In this document: positions 8,635-15,997 of the stretch, piece after piece
Numbering within the stretch: the stretch's first letter is position 1
Layout of the letters: every line of letters starts with the position of its first letter
Assembly: GCA_900771005.1 (NCBI GenBank)
Contig: CAAGMI010000189.1
Location: 1 to 63,043, forward strand
Direction: 5' to 3'
From: Rikenellaceae bacterium
Lineage (GTDB): Bacteria; Bacteroidota; Bacteroidia; Bacteroidales; UBA932
Length of the DNA stretch: 63,043 nucleotides
Notes under the pieces: generated by a model
Database searches by the model: none
The model's input: only the letters and a program-made list of their open reading frames with translations
Told to the model about the DNA's origin: nothing
Position numbers and translations under genes: made by a program

Positions 8635-9306
8635 ATGAAAATCAAGGATCTATGCATTGACGAAAGACCCAGGGAAAAACTTCTTCTGACGGGAGCGCGG
8701 TCTTTGAGCAGCAGTGAGCTGCTGGCCGTCCTGCTGCGCAACGGGTCGCAGGGATCAAGTGCCGTTGACCTCGCCCGGGCCCTCATGAAATTGGCGGAAG
8801 GCAGCATCTGCAAGCTGTTCGGCACGTCTCTTGAAAGCATGTGCCAGCTGAAAGGGATGGGGAAATGCAAGGCTGCAACCGTGATGGCCGCGATAGAACT
8901 GGGCCGAAGGTTCATGTCAGAGCAATCCCCTGCCAGAAAGCCCATAGTTACCGCGAAGATGGTGTATGACCTGATGATTCCGGAGATGAAGGCTCTCAGA
9001 CACGAAGAATGCTGGGTTCTGTGCCTGTCCAACGCAAACTATCTCCTGGGCAGATACAGAGCCTCCTGCGGAGGGACGGACTCCACAGTGATGGATGTAA
9101 GGCAAATCGCCCGCACGGCCCTGGACAAGAGTTCATCCGCAGTCATACTCGTGCACAATCACCCCAGCGGCAACCCGGAACCGAGCAAGGCGGATATTGC
9201 CCGGACCGAATCGCTGCACAAGGCACTCAACGCCGTAGACATCGACCTTCTGGACCATGTGATAATCTGTGACGACTGCTACTTCTCCTTCAATGAAAAG
9301 ATGTAA
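8635..9306 (+). CDS. radC: RadC-family JAB1/MPN protein
   Basis: A 223-residue RadC (UPF0758) protein. The ATG at 8635 gives MKIKDLCIDERPREKLL, the usual N-terminus; an in-frame TTG at 8608 lies within the miaB terminator and is unlikely. The N-terminal half has an HhH-like segment (LKGMGKCKAATVMAAIELGRR) and the C-terminal half the JAMM metal motif HNHPSGNPEPSKAD. The biological role is unsettled: the DNA-repair attribution in E. coli was withdrawn, and relatives occur near mobile elements. Here it sits among core genes. Confidence 0.93.
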   Translation: MKIKDLCIDERPREKLLLTGARSLSSSELLAVLLRNGSQGSSAVDLARALMKLAEGSICKLFGTSLESMCQLKGMGKCKAATVMAAIELGRRFMSEQSPARKPIVTAKMVYDLMIPEMKALRHEECWVLCLSNANYLLGRYRASCGGTDSTVMDVRQIARTALDKSSSAVILVHNHPSGNPEPSKADIARTESLHKALNAVDIDLLDHVIICDDCYFSFNEKM

Positions 9307-9332
9307 TCTTCTGAAAAATTAATAACTTCACG

Positions 9333-10562
9333 GTGAATTACCTGAAGATGATCGATCCGTCCATATTTGAATTTCCGCTGTCGCTGATTCTGGCGCTTGT
9401 TCCGGTACTGGCCATCATATTCCTGAGACAAATCACGTCTGCCGGATGGCTGCGTTCGCGTGGATTCTCCGTAATACTGATTTCAGTCGTTTCGGTTTTT
9501 CTGGCCGTCGAAGGCACAACGGGATGCGGGATATATCATCACTGGACATTCATTGCCGTCATTCTGATCACCCTTTTCCCTTTGGGGCTCATTTCATATT
9601 CGGACCTGGCCGGGAAATCGTTTCATTCGCTGATGGGCCATCTCGGACTTTTCCTTGTCCTGCTCGGAGGATTGTTCGGGGCCGCGGACTGCACCGACGT
9701 GCAATTAAAAGTATTTTCGGATGGGCAGGAAGAACATATGGCCTATGATGTCAGAGGCGGCATCGTGCAGCTTCCTTTCAGTATTTCCCTTTCGGATTTT
9801 CAGATAGACCGTTATGAAGACGGGATAAGTCCGAAGCAGTATACCAGTTGCCTGTCAGTCGACGGGAAGCAGCTCAAAACGGCAGTCAACCACCCTTGCA
9901 GATATAAGGGATATCGCATTTACCAAGCAGGGTATGATGCGGAGGAAGGCAGTTTCTGCGTCCTGAAAATCGTGCGCGACCCTTGGTTGCCGGTACTGGC
10001 ATTAGGGGCTCTGCTCCTCGCTGCATCCGCTTTCCTCAATCTGAAAGAAACCTGGAAAAGTTGGAAAATCCCGGCTGCTGCATTGGCCTTGGCCATAGTC
10101 TTTACATTGATCTCCGTGGCAAGAATCAATTTCGGTACATTGGTTCCGGCGCTTCGGAGCCTGTGGTTCGTACCGCATCTGATAATTTATATGCTGGCTT
10201 ATTCCGTAATGGCACTTTCCGTCATTGCAGGAATAGCGTCTCTGATATCAGGGAAGGTTCCGGAGCATCTTTCCGGAAAGTTGTTCAGCACCGCGTCCTC
10301 GCTTCTTCTGCTTGGAATGCTCTGCGGAGCCGTGTGGGCCAAACAGGCCTGGGGGAATTACTGGACCTGGGATGCCAAGGAATGTTGGGCGGCAGTCACC
10401 TGGCTTCTGACTCTGGCCGGCACCCACACATCAAGAAAAGGACTGGCAAAGCTGTTCACCCTGCTTGCATTCCTCGCCATTCAGATGACCTGGTATGGAG
10501 TAAACTACATTCCGTCAGCAGCCGCCAGCTTGCATACGTACAATCAAAAAACATCAATATGA
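9333..10562 (+). CDS. ResB/CcsA-type cytochrome c biogenesis protein
   Basis: A 409-residue membrane protein with four or more N-terminal hydrophobic segments. A periplasmic ResB-like stretch follows (FSISLSDFQIDRYEDGISPK, then CRYKGYRIYQAGYD), and the C-terminal CcsA module contains the haem-handling WWD motif as WGNYWTWDAKECWAAVTW. CcsA/CcsB (system II) exports haem and attaches it to apocytochromes c. In Bacteroidales such proteins usually serve the nitrite reductase NrfHA, which is not in this window. The start is GTG 9333 or ATG 9348. The last codon overlaps the next gene as ATGA. Confidence 0.88.
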   Translation: MNYLKMIDPSIFEFPLSLILALVPVLAIIFLRQITSAGWLRSRGFSVILISVVSVFLAVEGTTGCGIYHHWTFIAVILITLFPLGLISYSDLAGKSFHSLMGHLGLFLVLLGGLFGAADCTDVQLKVFSDGQEEHMAYDVRGGIVQLPFSISLSDFQIDRYEDGISPKQYTSCLSVDGKQLKTAVNHPCRYKGYRIYQAGYDAEEGSFCVLKIVRDPWLPVLALGALLLAASAFLNLKETWKSWKIPAAALALAIVFTLISVARINFGTLVPALRSLWFVPHLIIYMLAYSVMALSVIAGIASLISGKVPEHLSGKLFSTASSLLLLGMLCGAVWAKQAWGNYWTWDAKECWAAVTWLLTLAGTHTSRKGLAKLFTLLAFLAIQMTWYGVNYIPSAAASLHTYNQKTSI

Positions 10563-11155
10563 AACGTTGTAGACTTTTTTTCGCCACAGTGGCCATTCTT
10601 GCACTGTCATCCTTGTTTTCAACCACGACTGACGCCAGAGAGAAAGTTGATCAGAAACAGTTGGATTCCGCAATCGTCCGACTGGTTGAACGTCTGGAGC
10701 ACGGTCCCTGGAGATTCGTCCCATCCCGTTATACCGGATCAAACAACATTTATGCGGATTTCAATGAAGCACAGAGCAACCACATTGTCGTTACGGACAA
10801 TACATTCCTGATCGATCTGGACTTCGTCGGAGCCAGGATCACATCGGGAGCTTCGACCCCTCTGCAGAAGGGGCGTGCAGTGGGTACCGCAGTGGCATCA
10901 GCCCACCTGAACGGAGCATTGCCCAATCACGTCAAAAGTACGGGAGAAATACAGGAAATAAAAGCCAGCGTCGACAAAAAGGCTAAATATATAACACTTG
11001 AAATACGTTACAGCATAGACGCTTCAAACGTCCACCGGGTTTCGCCTTTTGTCTCTGCTTCATTTCACATCAACACATCCACTCTGATGTCCACCGTTGT
11101 CTTTGACAACATGAACCTTGAGGGCACTCTGGAAGGGAGAGTCATACTGCCTTGA
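10559..11155 (+). CDS. Secreted DUF4251 protein
   Basis: A 198-residue protein starting at the ATG within an ATGA overlap with the cytochrome c biogenesis gene. It has a signal peptide (about residues 1-27, ending TTTDA) and a DUF4251-like body that begins with a helix (QLDSAIVRLVERLEHGPWRFVPSRY) and continues as beta-rich sequence. DUF4251 proteins are Bacteroidota-specific, exported and of unknown function. The coupling suggests a shared transcript with the upstream gene, possibly coincidental. It converges on the Rid-like gene with only 6 bases between them. Confidence 0.75.
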   Translation: MKRCRLFFATVAILALSSLFSTTTDAREKVDQKQLDSAIVRLVERLEHGPWRFVPSRYTGSNNIYADFNEAQSNHIVVTDNTFLIDLDFVGARITSGASTPLQKGRAVGTAVASAHLNGALPNHVKSTGEIQEIKASVDKKAKYITLEIRYSIDASNVHRVSPFVSASFHINTSTLMSTVVFDNMNLEGTLEGRVILP

Positions 11156-11161
11156 TGGCAT

Positions 11162-12130
11162 TTACCCTACGATGCCAAGTCCTATGCACTCCATCTCTAT
11201 GAGCCAGCCTGGCCGGCACACCGAAGCGTGGGTAATCACATAGGGAATGCTCGTAGCGTCAAACCGGTTTCGGAAAACCGGAGAAACAGCGGCGTAGTCG
11301 TCAGCGTTGCGAAGATACACGACCATCATCTGAACATCTTTCCATCCGATTCCGGCCTCGGATAGGAGAGCCTCGACGTTTTCAAGCATCCGGAGAGTCT
11401 GCGAACGGACATCTCCCGGATGCACTATCTCTCCCCTGTTGTTGATGGATGCAGTACCTGAAATCAAGACGTGGGATGCACCTCCGTAATCAACGGCAAC
11501 GCCACGTTCGAACGTGACTCCATATTCGTGGGTAGGATTGAAGTTCTCCGGGGCATAAAGATAACGCTGTGAAAAATCACCCTTTATGGCAAGCGCGTCC
11601 ATCTGCACGCAAGCCCCTTTATAGACAGAGCCGCCGCCTATCCCCGTACTTGCGAGATAATGCGTGTACTTCGTCATGCCGAGGGATTCAAAATTATCCC
11701 TGCGGGCCTTTACGACTCCGGAATAGTTGTTATCGATGTCATCCACGAAGAACCACGTCCTCACGCAATGCTCCGAGATATCAAGTCCGGAAGCGGCGAG
11801 ATCCGCCTCATACGAATTCAGGATATCCGCCGTCTGTGCCTCGGGGCCTTCGGCATTGCTGTACAAGTTTGTATGCCAGACAAGCTCTACCGGACAATCC
11901 CTGATCAGCATAATCCACACTGCCACCTTGTCTTCTCCCAGGACGGGCTGGATCACGTAAGATTCATGCCCGGAGGCAGGTTTGATCCTTTCTTTCTGTT
12001 CTATGGATGAAAGGAAATACCTCTTTACGGACACGTCATACCCCGGATGGGATGCCACGAACAAGGCTTCTTTTTCAAGCAAGGTCGGAACATCCGCAGC
12101 GCAGATGATGTTATGAATTTCGCTTCCCAT
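11162..12130 (-). CDS. Two-domain Rid (YjgF)/chorismatase-like protein
   Basis: The ATG at 12130 (MGSEIHNII) gives 322 residues; the open frame upstream runs through tRNA-His and is not coding. The C-terminal third has the YjgF/RidA fold with its end motif (ASVCRPGWLIEMECIG), including the Arg that binds carboxylates in RidA. The middle segment (HCVRTWFFVDDID, then THYLASTGIGG) resembles the chorismatase FkbO/Hyg5/XanB2 architecture of two YjgF-like domains. Substrate is unknown: imine/enamine deaminase or chorismate hydrolase are the candidates. No pathway partners are adjacent. Confidence 0.7.
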   Translation of the reverse strand: MGSEIHNIICAADVPTLLEKEALFVASHPGYDVSVKRYFLSSIEQKERIKPASGHESYVIQPVLGEDKVAVWIMLIRDCPVELVWHTNLYSNAEGPEAQTADILNSYEADLAASGLDISEHCVRTWFFVDDIDNNYSGVVKARRDNFESLGMTKYTHYLASTGIGGGSVYKGACVQMDALAIKGDFSQRYLYAPENFNPTHEYGVTFERGVAVDYGGASHVLISGTASINNRGEIVHPGDVRSQTLRMLENVEALLSEAGIGWKDVQMMVVYLRNADDYAAVSPVFRNRFDATSIPYVITHASVCRPGWLIEMECIGLGIVG

Positions 12131-12182
12131 ATTCCGAGGCAGGAAAGAAAAAAGGATGGCTGATGTCATCCTTTTATTAAAG

Positions 12183-12259
12183 TGGGGTGAGATGTGGGGC
12201 TCGAACCCACGACACCCAGAACCACAATCTGGTGCTCTACCAACTGAACTAATCTCACC
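12183..12259 (-). tRNA. tRNA-His (GTG)
   Basis: On the minus strand the sequence folds as a cloverleaf. The acceptor stem is GTGAGAT/ATCTCAC, the D-arm contains AGTTGGTAGAGC, the anticodon loop reads TTGTGGT with anticodon GTG, and the T-loop has GGTTCGAGCCC. The extra 5' G at position -1, diagnostic of tRNA-His, is encoded opposite discriminator C. CCA is encoded at 12185-12183. Confidence 0.96.
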
Positions 12260-12323
12260 ATGTTGGGAGTGCAAATGTACAAATAATTTTAGAGCTTGCA
12301 AGCCAGGAGCCCAAAAAATGTGT

Positions 12324-12331
12324 TACCTTTG
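12324..12331 (+). promoter_or_regulatory. -7 box of the carboxylase gene
   Basis: TACCTTTG at 12324-12331 matches TAnnTTTG, 19 bases before the ATG at 12351. No well-placed -33 TTTG is seen. Confidence 0.5.
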
Positions 12332-12350
12332 TTACAAACAAACAGATACT

Positions 12351-14132
12351 ATGGCAAAAGAAATAAAGTTTTCTCTGGTGTACAGAGACATGTGGCAATC
12401 TTCCGGCAAATACCAGCCAAGGGCCGATCAGTTGGTCAGAGTCGCACCTGCCATCATCGATATGGGATGCTTTGACAGGGTCGAGACTAACGGAGGAGCA
12501 TTCGAACAGGTAAACCTGCTCTACGGCGAGAATCCAAACAAATCAGTACGTCTGTGGACCGCTCCTTTCCATAAGGCCGGGATCCAGACGCATATGCTTG
12601 AGCGCGGACTCAATGCGCTCCGCATGAATCCTGTTCCTGCCGACGTCAGGGAACTCATGTTCAAGGTCAAGAAGGCTCAGGGCACCGACATTGCCAGAAG
12701 TTTCTGCGGTCTCAATGACCACCGCAACCTCAAACTTTCAGTCGAGTATGCAAAGAAGGCCGGAATGATCAGCCAGGCCACACTCTCCATCACGAACTCC
12801 CCTGTGCATACGGTGGAGTACTATTTGGGAGTCGTGGACCATCTGGTCGAATACGGTACTGACGAAATATGCCTCAAGGATATGGCGGGAGTGGGACGTC
12901 CCACCTTCCTGGCAAAGCTCGTAGCTGAAATCAAGAAAAAATACCCTCAGCTGAAAATCCAGTATCACGGACACAGCGGACCGGGATTTTCAACGGCTTC
13001 AATGCTTGAGGTCGCACGTGCCGGCGTAGATTACATCGACGTGGCCGTAGAGCCTCTGAGCTGGGGCAAGGTCCATCCGGACGTGATTACCATCCAGCAG
13101 ATGCTGAAAGCCGACGGATTCCTTGTCAAGGACATCAATATGGATGCCTATATGCAGGTTCGCGCCCTCACCCAGGAATTCATTGACGACTTCCTCGGTT
13201 ACTGGATCAACCCTTCCAACTCGAAGATGACATCCCTGCTTGTCGGATGCGGTCTTCCGGGAGGTATGATGGGATCCATGATGGCAGATCTGAAAGGATT
13301 CCAGGCAGCCATCAATGCTTCTGAAAGGGCAAATGGAAAGCCTGTCAGCAGCATCGACAGCCTGATGGTCCAGCTGTTCAACGAAGTCGAATACGTATGG
13401 CCAAGGCTCGGTTACCCTCCGCTCGTGACCCCATTCAGCCAGTACGTCAAGAATACAGCCCTTATGAACCTGCTTGCCCTCAGTCAGGGAAAGCCAAGAT
13501 TCTCTACAATAGACAAGGATACCTGGGGAATGATACTCGGACGAATGGGCAAACTGCCCGGGGAACTTGCACCGGAAATCGTTGAACTCGCCAAGGAAAA
13601 AGGCTTCGAATTCTACACGGGGAATCCTCAGGATGAATACCCTGACGAACTGCCTAAGTTCCGTCAGATGATGAAGGACGAAGGCTGGGACTGCGGTCAG
13701 GATGACGAAGAGCTTTTCGAACTTGCAATGCATGAACGCCAATACCGTGATTACAAGAGCGGTGTGGCTAAGGAGAGATTCAACAACGAACTCGAAGAGC
13801 TCAAGGCAAAGGCCGGCGTCCCTATTATCGTCACACGTCCCGTTGTGGAAATGCCGGAGTTCGACATCGACAGTCTTTGCAAGCAGTATCCCGGATCAAC
13901 CCCGCTCCAGACCCCTTCAAGAGGAAAGATACTGTGGCAGATCGATGTGGTGGATGAATCCAAAGCTCCGGCCGTCGGAACGAAAGTCAAGGCCGGCAAA
14001 GTCTGCGGATACGTCCAGACTCCATATGGAATGGAGGAAATCGTCGCTGCCGTTGACGGCCGCCTGGTCGCTGTAACCGCAGCCCAGGGCAAGGATGTAG
14101 TCAAGAACGAGATAGTCGCCCTGATAAAGTAA
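12351..14132 (+). CDS. Pyruvate/oxaloacetate carboxyltransferase subunit (PycB/OadA-like)
   Basis: A 593-residue carboxyltransferase. The HMGL-like TIM barrel (about 1-300) shows YRDMWQSSGKYQP, the Lys of ICLKDMAG that becomes carbamylated in the family, and the metal-site YHGHSGPG. The conserved PYC_OADA domain follows (PGGMMGSMMADLKGF). The C-terminus has a biotinyl-like fold (VGTKVKAGKVCGYVQ, then VDGRLVAVTAAQGKDVVKNEIVALI), but where the EAMKM biotin motif should be it reads TPYGMEE, with no biotin-accepting Lys. It therefore probably works with a separate biotin carrier and carboxylase encoded elsewhere. Single gene with its own promoter and terminator. Confidence 0.85.
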   Translation: MAKEIKFSLVYRDMWQSSGKYQPRADQLVRVAPAIIDMGCFDRVETNGGAFEQVNLLYGENPNKSVRLWTAPFHKAGIQTHMLERGLNALRMNPVPADVRELMFKVKKAQGTDIARSFCGLNDHRNLKLSVEYAKKAGMISQATLSITNSPVHTVEYYLGVVDHLVEYGTDEICLKDMAGVGRPTFLAKLVAEIKKKYPQLKIQYHGHSGPGFSTASMLEVARAGVDYIDVAVEPLSWGKVHPDVITIQQMLKADGFLVKDINMDAYMQVRALTQEFIDDFLGYWINPSNSKMTSLLVGCGLPGGMMGSMMADLKGFQAAINASERANGKPVSSIDSLMVQLFNEVEYVWPRLGYPPLVTPFSQYVKNTALMNLLALSQGKPRFSTIDKDTWGMILGRMGKLPGELAPEIVELAKEKGFEFYTGNPQDEYPDELPKFRQMMKDEGWDCGQDDEELFELAMHERQYRDYKSGVAKERFNNELEELKAKAGVPIIVTRPVVEMPEFDIDSLCKQYPGSTPLQTPSRGKILWQIDVVDESKAPAVGTKVKAGKVCGYVQTPYGMEEIVAAVDGRLVAVTAAQGKDVVKNEIVALIK

Positions 14133-14160
14133 ACTTATCTTTTACATAATACCCGGAAAA

Positions 14161-14191
14161 GGCATCCACCTCAACGTGGATGCCTTTTTTT
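14161..14191 (+). terminator. Rho-independent terminator of the carboxylase gene
   Basis: GGCATCCAC (14161-14169) pairs with GTGGATGCC (14176-14184) around a 6-base loop and is followed by seven T. It separates the carboxylase gene from the dcw cluster. Confidence 0.93.
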
Positions 14192-14208
14192 ACCCTGTTG
14201 ATAAGATT

Positions 14209-14261
14209 GTGGAAAAATTTGTAATCAAATGTAACAAAGTGGAAAATTTTATATACCTTTG
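14209..14261 (+). promoter_or_regulatory. dcw cluster promoter with direct repeats
   Basis: The -7 box TACCTTTG lies at 14254-14261, 18 bases before the mraZ ATG. Upstream are two direct copies of GTGGAAAA, at 14209-14216 and 14239-14246, exactly 30 bases apart (about three helical turns). MraZ is known to bind short direct repeats before mraZ (TGGGN-type in E. coli, AAAGTG-type in Mollicutes); the second copy here reads AAAGTGG. I infer an MraZ operator for autoregulation. Confidence 0.5.
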
Positions 14262-14279
14262 TGTTTGCGTATAAGAAAG

Positions 14280-14729
14280 ATGGTCACGTTTATCGGAAAA
14301 TATAACTCCAAAGTGGACGACAAGGGGAGACTGGTATTCCCTTCGCCGTTCAAGGGAGCCGTTCCTCCGGGAAGTGACATGAGGTTTGTCATCAAAAAAA
14401 GTCTCTATGACGACTGTCTCGAGATGTGGTCCTACGAAGAGTGGGAACGCGAGGCAGAGAAGATTAGAGAAGGACTCGATTTCTTCAACCCGCAGCACGT
14501 GCAGTTCTGGAGAGAATATATGCGTGACTGCGACATAGTTGAGCCGGACGCCAAACTCGGGCGTATTTCCATATCCCGCTATCTTCTTGACGCGATAAGT
14601 GTAACCAAGGACGTGGTTTTCTTTGGCGTCAACTTCAAGATAGAGATCTGGGCTGCGGAGAAATTCGGGGATTCCAAAGTATCTAAAGAAGATTATGTCG
14701 CCATCGCTCAAAGCCTCTCTCGCAAATAG
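14280..14729 (+). CDS. mraZ: Transcriptional regulator MraZ
   Basis: A 149-residue MraZ starting at the ATG 14280 (MVTFIGKYNSKVDDKGRL). The first AbrB-like half shows the conserved DDKGRLVFPSPFK; the second copy reads PDAKLGRISISRYLL, matching the family's DxxGRIxIP repeat. MraZ forms ring-shaped oligomers and represses the dcw cluster by binding direct repeats in front of itself; such repeats occur at 14209-14246. First gene of the cluster, 11 bases before rsmH. Confidence 0.96.
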   Translation: MVTFIGKYNSKVDDKGRLVFPSPFKGAVPPGSDMRFVIKKSLYDDCLEMWSYEEWEREAEKIREGLDFFNPQHVQFWREYMRDCDIVEPDAKLGRISISRYLLDAISVTKDVVFFGVNFKIEIWAAEKFGDSKVSKEDYVAIAQSLSRK

Positions 14730-14740
14730 AAGGCATACAG

Positions 14741-15643
14741 ATGAGCGAATATCACAATCCCGTACTTCTTAAGGAAAGCGTAGACGCCCTGGTATTGAAC
14801 CGGGACGGGGTCTATGCCGATGCGACATTCGGAGGAGGAGGCCACAGCAGGGAGATAATGTCCCGGCTCGGCACGAAAGGCCGGCTGGTGGCATTCGACA
14901 GGGATGAAGACGCTCTTGCAAATGCCATCGATGACGTGCATTTCACCCTGGTTCACAACAATTTCAGATTCATACACAATTATTCCCTTCTGGAGGCTGC
15001 AGAAGGGTTTGACGGCATTCTGGCTGACCTTGGAGTGTCGTCTCATCAATTTGACACTGCGGACAGAGGTTTCTCTTTCCGGTACAGTGCCCCGCTCGAC
15101 ATGCGAATGAACGTGCAGGGCAACACGACAGCAGCCGACATTGTCAATTCTTATACGCAAGAAGAATTGGAAAGGATTTTTAAAATCTATGGAGAAGTGG
15201 ACAATTCCAGACGGGTTGCGCAACTGATAGTCGCCGCCCGTGCCAAATCTTCACTCAACACCACAGACGACCTCGACAATGCCATCGCTGCCGCCCTGCC
15301 GTCTTTCGCCGAGCATAAATACCTGGCCAAAATCTACCAGGCCCTCCGCATAGAGGTGAATCAGGAGATGCGTTCCCTGGAGAAATTCCTCGAGGGTGCA
15401 GCAAAGTCCCTGAAGACCGGTGGAAGGCTGGTGGTGATCACATACCATTCTCTGGAAGACCGCATGGTGAAGAACTTCATCAAGACAGGCAATATAGAGG
15501 GAGAGGACCGGAGGGACATCTTCGGCAGGAACGAAACCCCGCTGAAGGCCGTCAACCGCAAACCTATCATTCCGGAGGAACAGGAGATTGAAACCAATAC
15601 GCGAGCCAGAAGCGCAAAGCTCAGGATTGCGGAAAAGATATAG
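14741..15643 (+). CDS. rsmH: 16S rRNA (cytosine-1402-N4)-methyltransferase
   Basis: A 300-residue RsmH (MraW). The N-terminus EYHNPVLLKESVDAL and the AdoMet loop ATFGGGGHSREIM are characteristic, as are ADLGVSSHQFD and the C-terminal VITYHSLEDRMVKNF. It methylates N4 of C1402 in 16S rRNA, fine-tuning the decoding site. Second gene of the dcw cluster, with six bases to the FtsL-like gene. Intact and of normal length. Confidence 0.97.
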   Translation: MSEYHNPVLLKESVDALVLNRDGVYADATFGGGGHSREIMSRLGTKGRLVAFDRDEDALANAIDDVHFTLVHNNFRFIHNYSLLEAAEGFDGILADLGVSSHQFDTADRGFSFRYSAPLDMRMNVQGNTTAADIVNSYTQEELERIFKIYGEVDNSRRVAQLIVAARAKSSLNTTDDLDNAIAAALPSFAEHKYLAKIYQALRIEVNQEMRSLEKFLEGAAKSLKTGGRLVVITYHSLEDRMVKNFIKTGNIEGEDRRDIFGRNETPLKAVNRKPIIPEEQEIETNTRARSAKLRIAEKI

Positions 15644-15649
15644 AAAAAA

Positions 15650-15997
15650 ATGAGGAAAGGCTTTAAGACAGTGCTTGTATTTCTGAAGAACAGCTTCATG
15701 GCTATTCTTCAGGGGAAGTTCCTGCTTAAGTTGAATGTGGGGAAGTATATGGTGCATATCATTTTCTGCTTTTTCGTATTCAGCCTTGCCATATGGTTCA
15801 ATATGATGATAGACATCACTCTTCATAAGGTGGAGGAGAACTATGAGACGATAGATGATCTCCAGATGGTGAACGCGCAGTGCAGGTTCGAGTTGGAAGA
15901 ACTGTACAGAAGAGGTGATGTAGCGGACAGATTGGAAAAGATGGGGTCTGACCTTCATGATGCGACAGACCCGGCAACGGTTATAACAAGAAGATGA
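15650..15997 (+). CDS. ftsL: FtsL-like division protein
   Basis: A 115-residue single-pass protein placed between rsmH and ftsI, the usual ftsL position. It has a basic cytoplasmic N-terminus of about 32 residues, one transmembrane segment (MVHIIFCFFVFSLAIWF, about 34-52) and a short helical periplasmic tail that could form a coiled coil (VEENYETIDDLQMVNAQCRFE). FtsL bridges FtsQ/FtsB with the FtsWI synthase. Sequence conservation is low, so the call rests on topology and context. It overlaps ftsI by 4 bases (ATGA). Confidence 0.82.
   Translation: MRKGFKTVLVFLKNSFMAILQGKFLLKLNVGKYMVHIIFCFFVFSLAIWFNMMIDITLHKVEENYETIDDLQMVNAQCRFELEELYRRGDVADRLEKMGSDLHDATDPATVITRR

Noticed and set aside
12156..12350. 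N-terminal extension of the carboxylase frame through tRNA-His
   Set aside because: It would read through the complement of a tRNA gene; the ATG at 12351 follows the promoter and gives the usual N-terminus.
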